Numbered from the stretch's first letter, positions 52,193 to 61,758 are shown. The stretch: DNA of 64,000 nt from Caballeronia peredens (GCA_001544595.2 FCOH02000024.1:1-64000); one strand, 5' to 3'. Numbers and translations: made by a program. The notes: generated from the letters alone by a model not told the origin.

Positions 52193-53077
52193 ATGAACCC
52201 GTCCGACATCAGCCAGATTCGCAGTTTCAACCGCACCGTTGCGGAGGGCATCGGCGCGCTCAGCGATCATTTTCTCGGGCGCGGCCGGCCGATGGGCGAG
52301 TCGCGGCTGCTCTGGGAAATCGGAGCAGACGGCGCCGATCTTCGCGTACTGCGCGAGCGCCTCGGTCTCGATTCCGGCTATCTGAGCCGCACGCTCGCTT
52401 CACTGGAGCGGCAAGCCCTGATTGCCGTCGATGTCCGCCCGGACGATCGCAGGGTGCGTCGCGCGCGCCTCACCGACGCGGGCCGCGTCGAACGCGAGGA
52501 ACTCGAACGGCTCTCGGACGCGGTCGCCGGCGCAATGCTGAAGCCCCTGAGCGAAGCGCAACGTCGCAGGCTGATCGTGGCGATGTCTGAAGTGCAACGC
52601 CTGCTTCAGCCATCGCTGACGCGCTTCACGATCGAAGATCCCGCGAGCGACGACGCGCGATGGTGCATCGGCCAGTATTTCGACGAACTGGCCGCGCGCT
52701 TCGAGTCGGGCTTCGATCCGTCGATCAGCCTGTCCGCCGATGCGGACGAACTCACGGTACCGAACGGCGCGTTGATCGTGGCGAGGCTTCACGGCGCGGC
52801 GATCGGCTGCGTCGCGCTCAAGTATCACGGCAAGGCGCCCGCCGAGTTGAAGCGAATGTGGGTAAGCGCATCGGCGCGCGGCATGGGCGTCGGCCGGCGC
52901 TTGCTCGAAGAAGCCGAGATGCACGCGCGCGAGAGCGGCGCCACGGCCGTTCGCCTCGAGACGAACAAGGCGCTGAAGGAAGCAATCGAGTTGTATCGGC
53001 GGTCGGGGTATAACGAGGTCGATCCGTTCAGCACGGAGCCCTATGCCGATCACTGGTTCGAGAAACCGCTACGCTGA
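52193..53077 (+). CDS. MarR-family regulator fused to GNAT acetyltransferase (second copy)
   Basis: 294 residues. The MarR domain (about 20-140) contains LLWEIGADGADLRVLRERLGLDSGYLSRTLASLERQALI in outline. The GNAT domain (about 150-294) contains LKRMWVSASARGMGVGRRLLEEAE. The domain order is as in the fusion at 42.2 kb but the sequence is clearly different, so it is a distinct paralogue. It overlaps the end of the LysR gene on the other strand by 9 bp. No obvious Shine-Dalgarno, because the operator occupies that position. Confidence 0.88.
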   Translation: MNPSDISQIRSFNRTVAEGIGALSDHFLGRGRPMGESRLLWEIGADGADLRVLRERLGLDSGYLSRTLASLERQALIAVDVRPDDRRVRRARLTDAGRVEREELERLSDAVAGAMLKPLSEAQRRRLIVAMSEVQRLLQPSLTRFTIEDPASDDARWCIGQYFDELAARFESGFDPSISLSADADELTVPNGALIVARLHGAAIGCVALKYHGKAPAELKRMWVSASARGMGVGRRLLEEAEMHARESGATAVRLETNKALKEAIELYRRSGYNEVDPFSTEPYADHWFEKPLR

Positions 53078-53995
53078 GCGGCCCTGCGTGTCCGTAAGCG
53101 CGATGACGAGATCGAGAAACGCACGCGTCTTCGCGGGCGGATGATGCCGCGACGGATGAAACGCATAGAGCGGAAAGCGCTCGTCGGGCCAGTCGGGGAA
53201 GAGATCGACGAGCTTTCCGTCGGCGAGCAGTTTCTCCGAGCCGAGCTCGAGAATCTGCGCGACGCCATAGCCCGAGAGACACGCGCTCAGCATCGTACCG
53301 ACATCGTTCAGCGTGAGGCGGCCGCGCGTGGCGACGGTCACGCGCTTCCTCTTGCGATGAAACTCCCACACGAACGGCCGCCCCGTCTCCGGATCGCGGA
53401 ACTCGATGCAGGTGTGCGCGTCATCACTGAGCGCTTGCGGTGTCGCGGGCTTGCCGCATCGTTTGATATACGACGGCGCCGCGACGGTTCGCACGCGCGT
53501 GTCGAGCAGCTTGCGTCCGACCAGACTCGAATTGCGCGGCTCGCCGAAGCGGATCGCGAGATCGAAGCCGTCCGCGATCATGTCGCCGAGCCGGTCGCTC
53601 GTGATGAGTTCGAGTTCCAGATCGGCATGCGTCTTCAAGAACGCATCGAGTTTCGGTCCCAGCACGAGCCGCGAGAAGATCGGATCGACGTTCACGCGCA
53701 GGCGTCCGCGCACGGCTGTCGCGCTGCCCGAAGCGATCGCGGCCGCTTCTTCGAGACCGACGAGATGCGGCATCACCTGCTCGAAGAAACGCCGGCCGTC
53801 ATCGGTCAGAGACACACTGCGTGTCGTGCGATCGAAGAGACGAATCTTCAGACGCGCTTCGAGACGCGAGACGGCCCGGCTCACACCGGGCTGCGACATG
53901 CCGAGGCGATCGCCGGCCGCGGCGAAAGTACCCGCATCGACGATGGCGGCGAACACGCTGATGCCGTTGAGGATGCGTTCGTTGAAGCCGGCCAT
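53069..53995 (-). CDS. LysR-family transcriptional regulator
   Basis: 308 residues. The helix-turn-helix lies at about 8-65 (VDAGTFAAAGDRLGMSQPGVSRAVSRLEARLKIRLFDRTTRS in outline). The effector domain ends in PLYAFHPSRHHPPAKTRAFLDLV, typical of the CrgA/DsdC-like LysR group. It diverges from the SDR gene with a 107-bp gap and probably controls it. Confidence 0.92.
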   Translation of the reverse strand: MAGFNERILNGISVFAAIVDAGTFAAAGDRLGMSQPGVSRAVSRLEARLKIRLFDRTTRSVSLTDDGRRFFEQVMPHLVGLEEAAAIASGSATAVRGRLRVNVDPIFSRLVLGPKLDAFLKTHADLELELITSDRLGDMIADGFDLAIRFGEPRNSSLVGRKLLDTRVRTVAAPSYIKRCGKPATPQALSDDAHTCIEFRDPETGRPFVWEFHRKRKRVTVATRGRLTLNDVGTMLSACLSGYGVAQILELGSEKLLADGKLVDLFPDWPDERFPLYAFHPSRHHPPAKTRAFLDLVIALTDTQGRSA

Positions 53996-54102
53996 TCATG
54001 CCTCCGCGTCATGGATCAAATGGCTTTCATGTTATCGCGAAGCGATGCTGAGGCGCGCAGAATGGTCATCGTTCAATCGGCTGATACGAAAGGAGGATGG
54101 CT

Positions 54103-54879
54103 ATGGCGCGGGTTTTCATCACGGGATCGACGGACGGGCTCGGCGCGATGTCGGCGCGACTTCTGATCGGCGAAGGTCATCGTGTCGTGCTGCATGCACG
54201 CAATGCGTCACGCGCGGACGACGCTCATGCCGCCGTGGCGAATGCGGAGGCGATCGTCACGGGCGATCTGTCGACCATCGACGCGATGCGCGACGTCGCC
54301 GAGCAAGTGAACCGGCTCGGGCGTTTCGACGCGATCATCCACAACGTGGGCATCGGTTATCGCGAGCCGCGCCGCATCGAAACCGCGGACGGACTTTCTC
54401 ACGTGTTCGCGACCAACGTGCTCGCGCCGTACGTGCTGACGGCGTTGATTGCGAAACCGGCAAGGCTCGTTTATCTCAGCTCGGGCATGCATCACGGATC
54501 GCGCGCGAATCTCGACGATATCGACTGGACGCAGCGCCGCTGGAACGGTGCGCAGGCGTATGCGGAGAGCAAGTTCATGGACGTGCTGCTCGCGCTTGCC
54601 GTCGCGCGGCGTTGGCCGGATGTGTTGTCGAACGTGCTGGAGCCGGGATGGGTGCCGACGAAGATGGGCGGACCTTCCGCGCCCGACGATCTCGACCTTG
54701 CGCATCGCACGCAGGCATGGCTCGCCGTCAGCGACGATCACACCGCACGCGTGAGCGGACGCTACTTCTTCCACACGCGTGAACGCGCCTGCGATCCGTC
54801 GGCGCGCGACGAAGCGCTCCAGGACGAGTTGATCGCAATTTGCGAGCGTTTGTCCGGGGTGAAGCTCGAATCGCGCTGA
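54103..54879 (+). CDS. SDR-family oxidoreductase
   Basis: 258 residues. ITGSTDGLG is the cofactor loop and IHNVGIG replaces NNAG. YAESK is the catalytic Tyr/Lys pair, and VYLSSGMH contains the Ser. A long insertion before YAESK resembles light-dependent protochlorophyllide reductase/retinol-dehydrogenase-like SDRs. Start 54103 is preferred because AAAGGAGG ends 6 nt upstream; ATG 54097 touches the Shine-Dalgarno. It is divergent from the LysR gene. Substrate unknown. Confidence 0.88.
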   Translation: MARVFITGSTDGLGAMSARLLIGEGHRVVLHARNASRADDAHAAVANAEAIVTGDLSTIDAMRDVAEQVNRLGRFDAIIHNVGIGYREPRRIETADGLSHVFATNVLAPYVLTALIAKPARLVYLSSGMHHGSRANLDDIDWTQRRWNGAQAYAESKFMDVLLALAVARRWPDVLSNVLEPGWVPTKMGGPSAPDDLDLAHRTQAWLAVSDDHTARVSGRYFFHTRERACDPSARDEALQDELIAICERLSGVKLESR

Positions 54880-54971
54880 GGCGGAGGAAATGTCATCGCG
54901 GATTTTGGAGGGAATCGAGCGACGCCACGGAAAGCGTCGCGCTATCGAAGCGCATATGGAAGAAGATCTGC

Positions 54972-55649
54972 TCAAGGACGGCGCAAGAGCATGCGTGGCT
55001 TCACGCCGAGCACTTCGGCCTGGCGCACGAGATCGACGACGGAGCGCACTGCCATCTTGCGCATGACGCGGCCGCGATGCAGCTTGATGGTGATTTCGCT
55101 CACATGCATTTGGTCGGCAATCTGCTTGTTCAGCAGGCCGCCCAGCACGAATTCGAGCACTTCGCGCTCACGCGGCGTCAGCAATTCGAAACGGCCGCGC
55201 AATTCGATGGTCGACGATTCCACCAATAGCCGCTCGGCATGGTGCTGCAAGGCCCGCGCGACGGCGTCGAGCATGTCCTGCTCGCGAAACGGCTTGGCGA
55301 AGAAATCGAATGCGCCCGCTTTCATTGCCTTCACCGACATCTCCACGTCGGGATAACCGGTAATGAAGAGAACGGGAATGTGCGGCGCGATTTTGGCGAC
55401 CGCCTGCTGAAACACGAGCCCGCTTTCACCGCGCAGCCTGACGTCGAGAATCAGGCAGCTTGGAATGCGTTCGCGCGTGAAGTCGACGAACTCGTGCGGC
55501 GAGCCGAAGACCTGTACGCGATGACCGACCGAGCGCAACAGGCTGCCCAGCGACATCCGCACGTCTTCGTCGTCATCGATGATGTAGACGATTGACTGAG
55601 GATGCGTGGCGTCGTCGGGTCCCGAAATCGAAGTCATCGTTGTCGTCAT
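54972..55649 (-). CDS. FixJ/NarL-family response regulator, orphan
   Basis: 225 residues. The receiver has IDDDEDVR, phosphorylated Asp in LILDVRLRGESG near 63, Thr in FITGYPD and Lys in FAKPFREQD. The C-terminal LuxR-type helix-turn-helix has LLTPREREVLEFVLGGLLNKQIADQMHVSEITIKLHRGRVMRKM. The branch is FixJ/TodT/StyR-like. No histidine kinase is adjacent, so the partner is elsewhere. It lies 14 bp downstream of the cyclodeaminase gene on the same strand and could be co-transcribed with it. Confidence 0.93.
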   Translation of the reverse strand: MTTTMTSISGPDDATHPQSIVYIIDDDEDVRMSLGSLLRSVGHRVQVFGSPHEFVDFTRERIPSCLILDVRLRGESGLVFQQAVAKIAPHIPVLFITGYPDVEMSVKAMKAGAFDFFAKPFREQDMLDAVARALQHHAERLLVESSTIELRGRFELLTPREREVLEFVLGGLLNKQIADQMHVSEITIKLHRGRVMRKMAVRSVVDLVRQAEVLGVKPRMLLRRP

Positions 55650-55663
55650 CCGCGCGCGCAGTG

Positions 55664-56740
55664 TCAGTGCCTGACGGCATCGGCCTGAGCGAGGATTGCC
55701 GGGTTCAACCGCGCACCCAGTCGGGCATCCATCGCTAGCCCGTACAAGTCCTTCGGGTCGTGCGGGTCCGGAATCAGGTCAAGCTCAAAGCCGATGTCGC
55801 GCTCGCGCGAGATCGTATGAAGGTAACGTAGTGCCGAGAAATCCTCGAGCGCAAATCCGACGGAATCGAATACCGTAACCTGCGATGACGATTCGCGTCC
55901 TTTTTCCTGACCCGATACGATCCGCTGAAATTCGACTACCGGAAATTCTGCAGGGAGCTGCTGTATATCGCCTTCGATACGCGTCTGTGGCTCGTACTCG
56001 ACTATCACGCGAGCGCGTCGCAGGACGTCAGCGTGCAATTCGGTTTTGCCCGGACAGTCACCGCCGACCGCGTTGATATGCATGCCGTCCTCGATCATTT
56101 CCGGCGTGAGGATGGTCGCATTGGTTTTGTCGGCCGTCACGGTGGTGACGATGTCGGCTCCGCGCACGGCTTCGGCGATGGATGAACAAGGAATCACACG
56201 CAGACCGCGCAAATGTGCGAGGTTGCAGACCAGCTTGTCCCGGGCGTTTTCGTCGACATCGAACAGGCGAATCTCATTGATGCCGAGGAGGTGGTGGAAT
56301 GCGATAGCCTGAAACTCGCTTTGCGCTCCGTTGCCGATAAGCGCCATCGAGCGGGAATCCGGGCGCGCGAGGAATCGTGCAAAAAGTGCCGACGTTGCTG
56401 CTGTGCGAATCGCGGTGGTCAACGTCATTTCGCTCAACAAGAGGGGATAGCCGGTGTCGACATCGGCAAGCACGCCAAACGCCATCACCGTCAACAGGTC
56501 GGCCTGAGTGTTCTTTGGATGGCCATTCACATACTTGAAAGAGTACAGCCTGGCATCCGATGTCGGCATCAGTTCGATGACGCCGTACTTCGAATGACTC
56601 GCGAGCCGTGCAGTTTTCTCGAAGGTGTTCCAGCGGCGATAGTCCTGTTCGATATAGCTCGCCATCGAAGCGATCATGCGCGGGAGACCTACTTCACGGA
56701 CGAGCCTGGAAACATCGTTTACATCGATATATCGTGTCAT
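55664..56740 (-). CDS. ornithine cyclodeaminase / mu-crystallin family protein
   Basis: 358 residues. SKYGVIELMPTSDARLYSFKYVNGHPKN, LTTAIRTAATSALFARFLA, LIGNGAQSEFQAIAF (NAD loop), DIVTTVTADKT and INAVGGDCPGKTELHADVL with the catalytic Asp all match ornithine cyclodeaminase, which converts ornithine to proline and ammonia. Start 56740 (MTRYIDVNDV) has GGAGTGG 7 nt upstream. It is 50 bp downstream of the HDAC-like gene and probably in one operon with it. Confidence 0.92.
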   Translation of the reverse strand: MTRYIDVNDVSRLVREVGLPRMIASMASYIEQDYRRWNTFEKTARLASHSKYGVIELMPTSDARLYSFKYVNGHPKNTQADLLTVMAFGVLADVDTGYPLLLSEMTLTTAIRTAATSALFARFLARPDSRSMALIGNGAQSEFQAIAFHHLLGINEIRLFDVDENARDKLVCNLAHLRGLRVIPCSSIAEAVRGADIVTTVTADKTNATILTPEMIEDGMHINAVGGDCPGKTELHADVLRRARVIVEYEPQTRIEGDIQQLPAEFPVVEFQRIVSGQEKGRESSSQVTVFDSVGFALEDFSALRYLHTISRERDIGFELDLIPDPHDPKDLYGLAMDARLGARLNPAILAQADAVRH

Positions 56741-56790
56741 GTCTGCCACTCCGGTTTTGATGATGTGTGTTGTGGAATCGTCTGGCCGCT

Positions 56791-57822
56791 TCACGCGCGG
56801 CCTTCGAAGCCCAACAGCACGTTGACTGCATTGATCCCGATTTCGTCGACCATGTAACCGCCTTCCATCACGAATAGCGTCGGCAGATCGAATGTCGCCA
56901 CGATCCGGCCGATGTGCAAAAAGTCGGGCGTGCGCAGACGGAAGTGGCTAATGGGATCGCCTTCGAACGTATCGACGCCCAAGGAGATGATCAATGCGTC
57001 GGCTCTATGTCGGGCAATGGCGGCGCCCGCTTGCTGAAGTGCCGCTTCGTAAGCGGCGAACTCGGTATCAGGCGGCAGCGGCAGATTTACGTTGAACCCC
57101 GCTCCGGCACCCGCGCCGCGTTCTTCCGCGTGTCCTGAGAAATAGGGAAACGACACGTTGGGGTCACCGTGAATCGAGACGAACAGCACATCATTGCGTT
57201 CGTAAAAGATGTCCTGGGTGCCGTTGCCATGATGGAAGTCGATGTCGAGAATGACTACGCGCTGCGCACCCTGTTCGATACAGCGCTGCGCGGCGATCGC
57301 CGCGTTGTTCAGATAACAGTAGCCCCCCATGTACTCGTGCCCCGCATGATGGCCCGGTGGCCTGCATAGTGCGAAGGCGGCGCGCGTGCCATCGGACAAT
57401 GCATCGACGCCCGTCAGCGCAGAATTGGCGCTGGCACGCGCCGCGTCCCATGTCCCGGCGTTGATGGGCGAACCGGCGTCCATCGAAAAGAATCCAAGCT
57501 TGCCGTCGATGAATCGCGGCATGGCCTTGCTTGGCAAAGCACGTACGGGCCATACCAGCGGCAAGGCCTGGCAGTGTCGGCCAGTGGCTTTCCACTCGTC
57601 CCAGGCGCTTGCCAGAAAATCAACGTACCGTTCACTGTGCGCGCCGATATAGTGGTGGCGCTCATAAGGCGTTGGGCTGACCACGTCGCCAAGCTCCACT
57701 GCCTTGACTTGACGGAGCACAGCTTCAGCACGAACCGGTTTTTCAAAGGACTCGGAGACGGCGCCGTCCTTGAGTTCGACGCCCTGATGTAGAAGATGAT
57801 CGCTGCTGTAGATAGTGAGCAT
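56791..57822 (-). CDS. histone deacetylase-family protein (acetylpolyamine amidohydrolase-like)
   Basis: 343 residues. RPPGHHAGHEYMGGYCYLNNAAIAA and ILDIDFHHGNGTQDIFY hold the catalytic His pair and zinc ligands, SLGVDTFEGDPIS the second Asp region, and MEGGYMVDEIG the late motif. The class removes acetyl groups from polyamines or other short amines. It should feed amine/ornithine catabolism with the cyclodeaminase next door. Start 57822 follows GGGAG. It diverges from an Lrp-family gene. Confidence 0.92.
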   Translation of the reverse strand: MLTIYSSDHLLHQGVELKDGAVSESFEKPVRAEAVLRQVKAVELGDVVSPTPYERHHYIGAHSERYVDFLASAWDEWKATGRHCQALPLVWPVRALPSKAMPRFIDGKLGFFSMDAGSPINAGTWDAARASANSALTGVDALSDGTRAAFALCRPPGHHAGHEYMGGYCYLNNAAIAAQRCIEQGAQRVVILDIDFHHGNGTQDIFYERNDVLFVSIHGDPNVSFPYFSGHAEERGAGAGAGFNVNLPLPPDTEFAAYEAALQQAGAAIARHRADALIISLGVDTFEGDPISHFRLRTPDFLHIGRIVATFDLPTLFVMEGGYMVDEIGINAVNVLLGFEGRA

Positions 57823-57929
57823 GGCTGGCTCCCGCAAGGAAACTGGTAAATAGTTTAGCCACGCGTCGCCGCGATAATTTTGCTTTCGGATGCGTCACAG
57901 CCTAGACTGATAGAAAGCTTATCTACGAA

Positions 57930-58430
57930 ATGGGTCTTATGAGCACAAAACGCCCAAAGCCCGACATGGATTCCATCGATCGGTCCATGCTGCGCCTGCT
58001 CCAGGATGACGCGACGCTTTCCAATGCCGCCCTTGGCGAGAAGCTGTCGCTGAGCGTGACGCCTTGCTGGCGACGGCGCAAACACCTCGAAGATCAAGGG
58101 GTGGTCACCGGCTATCAAGCCAACATTGATCGGCGCGCCATTGGCTTGGACTTGCTGGCCTTTGTGCACATCCGCATCAATATCCATTCCGACAAGACCG
58201 CCGATAACTTCGAAGCCGTCGTTCGCAGCCGGCCGGAAGTGTTGTCGTGCCACAAGGTCACGGGTGACGCGGACTATATTCTTCAGGTAGTGGCATCCGA
58301 TCTGGATGCATATGGTGACTTCATCGAGCGTGTCTTGAGGAAGCAGACGGGCGTCGCGTCGATACAATCGAGCGTCGCGCTGCGTGAGGTCAAATTCTCG
58401 TCGAAATTCCCGATACCTGACGAGTCTTGA
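57930..58430 (+). CDS. Lrp/AsnC-family transcriptional regulator
   Basis: 166 residues. The helix-turn-helix is at about 14-60 (IDRSMLRLLQDDATLSNAALGEKLSLSVTPCWRRRKHLEDQGVV in outline). The RAM-type ligand domain follows, with VTGDADYILQVVASDLDAY and ending QSSVALREVKFSSKFPI. It diverges from the HDAC/ornithine cyclodeaminase unit with a 107-bp gap and likely activates it in response to an amino acid. A second ATG at 57939 is possible. Confidence 0.92.
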   Translation: MGLMSTKRPKPDMDSIDRSMLRLLQDDATLSNAALGEKLSLSVTPCWRRRKHLEDQGVVTGYQANIDRRAIGLDLLAFVHIRINIHSDKTADNFEAVVRSRPEVLSCHKVTGDADYILQVVASDLDAYGDFIERVLRKQTGVASIQSSVALREVKFSSKFPIPDES

Positions 58431-58853
58431 ACAGACTCAGAACGAGAATCCGGAATGCAGATTTGAGGTTTCGCGATTTCGATTCTATCCGCATGAAACC
58501 GTTCGATCACGCTGTGGCTATGTCATTTCGTTAAACCGCGCTTGCCGCTTTGCTAGGCGCGGTTCTTTCGCGCCTCGCTGGTTCCCGCTGCGCTTCTAAA
58601 ATCTCGAACAGCGCGTGCGATGTCGTAAGCGTCAGTCTGAAACGAGAAGATATCAGCGCGTCTTCGCCCGACAATGAAACCAGTCAGGGAACGAACTCCA
58701 CTGTAATCAAAGCAGCGGGAAAGCATTTCATCGTTTCTTTGAAGCGAAGGGATCGGCAGTCGCACAGCGAACTGCTTCACACTCCGTGAGGATCCGCTTA
58801 GCACAAGACCACGTACGGTACGAAAGCCACTATCCGCACAAAAGCAGACCCGA
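58431..58853. other. 423-bp intergenic region before the porin gene
   Basis: No credible gene. It contains a hairpin AACCGCGC (58534-58541) / GCGCGGTT (58557-58564) followed by CTTT, likely the terminator of the Lrp gene. The rest presumably holds the porin promoter and leader, but no clear -35/-10 pair or operator was found. Confidence 0.6.
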
Positions 58854-60023
58854 ATGCGACCTAAGTCTTCTCATCTCAAGGCCCTGATATGGGTGCCTGT
58901 TGTCTTGTCTTCCGGTGCCGGCTGGGCTCAATCGAGCGTTACGCTGTATGGTTTCCTTGATGAAGGCCTGAACTTCACAAGTAACGTGCATGGGAATTCG
59001 GCGCTGACGCTCTCGAGCGGCAACATTGCCGGCAGTCGGTTTGGCATCAAGGGTAGTGAAGACGTGGGAAGCGGTTATCGGGTGATCTTCCAGTTGGAAA
59101 ACGGCTTCGACCTAAATAGCGGAATGCTTGCACAGCGATCGAGGATGTTCGGTCGACAAGCGTTTGTCGGAGTGCAATCGGATCGATACGGCCAGATCAC
59201 TTTCGGACGACAATACGACCCTAGCGTCGATGCCTTGGGTGCAGCCAGTCTGACAGGGACGCTCAAGTGGGCGGGCGACATCGCAACTCACCCGTTCGAT
59301 AACGACAATGCGGATTGGAGTTTTCGAGTAAACAACGCCGTCAAATACGTGACGCCGAGTTACCGCGGTCTCACTGCCGAAGCCATGTATGCTTTCGCGA
59401 ACGAGGCAGAAGGCTTCGCCCGCAACCGGTTGTGGGGCGCGACGCTGAATTATCATGCGGGAAACGTGACTGCGGCGGTCTCATACCTGAAGATGAACAT
59501 GCCCGGCGCGTCGACATCCGGCGCGATATCCACCGGAGAGCTGTTTGCAGGTGCTTCCCAGCAGAATATCGTGACCTCATTTAACTATCGCTTCACGAAT
59601 GTTGCGGTCGGCGCGGTCTGGTCACATGTCGAGGTGTCGGAACCGACTAGTAACGTCTGGGTGGAGAACAGCAAGCTTCCAAGTGGAAGGAGCTGGGACT
59701 CATGGAAATTCAACAACGTTGAAATAAACGCTCAGTACTACTTTACAGCGAGGTTTTGGCTCTCCGCAGCATACACTTTTACGATTGCGCATCTGTCTGC
59801 GGGAAACGAGAGCTATGTCCCGAAATGGCATCAGTTGGGATTAATGCTTGATTACGATATCAGTAAGCGCACGTCGATTTATGCGCAAGCGGCGTTTCAG
59901 CATGTCGTCAGCGCACATACCGGAACAAGTTTCGACAACGCTCGCATCGTCGATGCATCGTCCGGGCCAGCATCCGGCGTTAACCAGGCAGTGTATCGCC
60001 TGGGTATCATGCACACTTTCTGA
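58854..60023 (+). CDS. Gram-negative porin (Burkholderia OpcP/Omp38-like)
   Basis: A 389-residue outer-membrane porin. The signal peptide ends GAGWA-QS; the mature N-terminus is SSVTLYGFLDEGLNF. PSRFGIKG-like SRFGIKGSEDVGSGYRVIFQLENGF, RQAFVGVQSDRYGQITFGRQYD and a C-terminal ..RLGIMHTF with terminal Phe are classic for neisserial/beta-proteobacterial 16-strand porins. It forms a general diffusion channel. It stands alone and converges with the HPP gene. Confidence 0.95.
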   Translation: MRPKSSHLKALIWVPVVLSSGAGWAQSSVTLYGFLDEGLNFTSNVHGNSALTLSSGNIAGSRFGIKGSEDVGSGYRVIFQLENGFDLNSGMLAQRSRMFGRQAFVGVQSDRYGQITFGRQYDPSVDALGAASLTGTLKWAGDIATHPFDNDNADWSFRVNNAVKYVTPSYRGLTAEAMYAFANEAEGFARNRLWGATLNYHAGNVTAAVSYLKMNMPGASTSGAISTGELFAGASQQNIVTSFNYRFTNVAVGAVWSHVEVSEPTSNVWVENSKLPSGRSWDSWKFNNVEINAQYYFTARFWLSAAYTFTIAHLSAGNESYVPKWHQLGLMLDYDISKRTSIYAQAAFQHVVSAHTGTSFDNARIVDASSGPASGVNQAVYRLGIMHTF

Positions 60024-60037
60024 GCCGCCTCGGCGAA

Positions 60038-60550
60038 TCATCGCGCCTTATGCGGCCATGTGCCACGTTTGACGACTGACCAGTACAACCAGCCGATCAA
60101 CACCAGCGCCACGGCCCCGAACATCGTCGGCAGTGCCAGAAAAGACCAGCCTGGCAGCGCCGCGAAAATGATGACCGGATTGCTCCCGGCCGGTGGATGT
60201 ACGGTCCGCGTGAGCATCATGAGCATCAATGCGGACGCTGCGGCAACCGCCATGGACACATATCCCGGACCCAACACCTGCAAACAGAGCAAACCCGTCA
60301 ATGACGTCAGGACATGCCCGCCAATAATGTTTCGCGGTTGTGAGAACGGGCTGGAGGGAAACCCAAACAACAGCACACAGGTGGCCCCGAACGAACCGAG
60401 AATCCAGGGTTCCGAGGTCTCTTGTGCCAGCATGCCAACGAAGGCCAATCCGACGAACGCACCCACGCCCGCAAGCAAAACGCTGCGAGTGTGAGCGCGC
60501 CTCGTCGAGGCCCCGTTGGCGCCGGTTGAAGCGGCGGACGGGGTCGTCAT
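60038..60550 (-). CDS. HPP-family integral membrane protein
   Basis: A 170-residue protein with four predicted membrane helices. The family motif is TRTVHPPAGSNPVIIF, with PWILGSFGATCVLLFGFPSSPFSQPRNIIGGH before it. Some HPP proteins transport nitrite in plastids and cyanobacteria; the bacterial role is not settled. It starts 5 bp after the formate dehydrogenase stop, so it is co-transcribed and may serve a small-anion (formate?) function. That is inference. Confidence 0.9.
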   Translation of the reverse strand: MTTPSAASTGANGASTRRAHTRSVLLAGVGAFVGLAFVGMLAQETSEPWILGSFGATCVLLFGFPSSPFSQPRNIIGGHVLTSLTGLLCLQVLGPGYVSMAVAAASALMLMMLTRTVHPPAGSNPVIIFAALPGWSFLALPTMFGAVALVLIGWLYWSVVKRGTWPHKAR

Positions 60551-60555
60551 GAATG

Positions 60556-61758
60556 TCAGGCCTTCTTGAAGCGCGCCGCTTCTTCGGAGCCCTTCGTTGC
60601 GTTGCCCGCGCTATAAGAGTGCGCGCCCACACCTGCAAGCTTTCCGCCCTGGACGATCAGGTATTCATCGCGGATCGGGCGACCGTCGAAGTAGCACTCG
60701 AGGATTTCGCGCGTTCCTGCCGCGTATCGGGCCTGTGCCGAGAGGCTGGTTCCGGAGATGTGAGGCGTCATCCCCTGGTGCGGCATGCTGCGCCACGGAT
60801 GATCGGCCGGTGCGGGCTGAGGGAACCACACGTCGCCGCCGTAGCCCGCCAGCTGGCCGCTCTCGAGGGCGTCCACAATCGCGTCACGGTCGCACAGCTT
60901 GCCGCGCGCGGTATTGATCAGGTAAGCGCCTCGCTTGAAGTTCTTCAACGTGTCGGCATTGATCATGTGCTCCGTCTCCGGATGCAGCGGGCAGTTCAAC
61001 GTCACCACATCACATGCACGCGTCAGACTTTCGAGACTCGTGTGATAGGTGAGATTGAGTTCCTTTTCGACCGATTCCGGCAGACGATGACGATCCAGGT
61101 AGTGCAGCTTCATATCGAACGGCTTGAGCAGTCGTAATACGCGCAGACCGATCCGGCCGGCAGCGACGGTGCCGACATGCATCCCTTCGACGTCATACGA
61201 GCGCTCGACGCAGTCGGCAATATTCCAGCCGCCCTGGTTGGCCCAGTTGTGCGACGGAATATAGTTGCGCACGAGCGCGAGCGTCGTCATCACGACGTGC
61301 TCGGCTACGCTATTGCTGTTGCAATACGTGACTTCCGCCACGGTGATGCCGCGGTCCATTGCCGCCTGCAGATCGGTGTGGTCCGAACCGATCCCGGCCG
61401 TGACGATCATCTTGAGCTTCGGCGCTTTCGCGATGCGTTCGGCTGTCATGTAGGCTGGCCAGAACGGCTGCGAAATCACGATCTCGGCGTCGTGCAGTTC
61501 GCGGTCGAGGACGCTGTCTGCGCCGTCCTTGCTGGAAGTCACGACCAACTGATGATCCTTTGACTCGAGATACTTCCGAAGACCCAGTTCGCCGGAGACA
61601 CAACCCAGCAAATGTCCGGGCGTGAAATCGATTGCCTTGGGCGTCGGGGTGGTTTGTCCGTCGGGATAGCGCGTGATTTCCGGAAGGCTGTCGCGAGCGT
61701 ACGCCTTGGGCATACCGTTGACCGGATCGTCGTACAGCACGCAGATAATTTTCGCCAC
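60556..61758 (-). CDS. fdh: NAD-dependent formate dehydrogenase
   Basis: A 400-residue D-2-hydroxyacid-dehydrogenase-fold enzyme without metal. VTAGIGSDHTDLQAA, NSNSVAEHVVM, GTVAAGRIGLRVLRLLKPFDMKLHYLDRHRLP (NAD site) and MTPHISGTSLSAQARYAAG (catalytic His) match the Pseudomonas-type formate dehydrogenase, including its long N-terminus. It oxidises formate to CO2. Start GTG 61758 gives the standard AKIICVLYDDPV N-terminus, with GGAG upstream; a longer GTG at 61773 would consume that site. Confidence 0.95.
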   Translation of the reverse strand: MAKIICVLYDDPVNGMPKAYARDSLPEITRYPDGQTTPTPKAIDFTPGHLLGCVSGELGLRKYLESKDHQLVVTSSKDGADSVLDRELHDAEIVISQPFWPAYMTAERIAKAPKLKMIVTAGIGSDHTDLQAAMDRGITVAEVTYCNSNSVAEHVVMTTLALVRNYIPSHNWANQGGWNIADCVERSYDVEGMHVGTVAAGRIGLRVLRLLKPFDMKLHYLDRHRLPESVEKELNLTYHTSLESLTRACDVVTLNCPLHPETEHMINADTLKNFKRGAYLINTARGKLCDRDAIVDALESGQLAGYGGDVWFPQPAPADHPWRSMPHQGMTPHISGTSLSAQARYAAGTREILECYFDGRPIRDEYLIVQGGKLAGVGAHSYSAGNATKGSEEAARFKKA

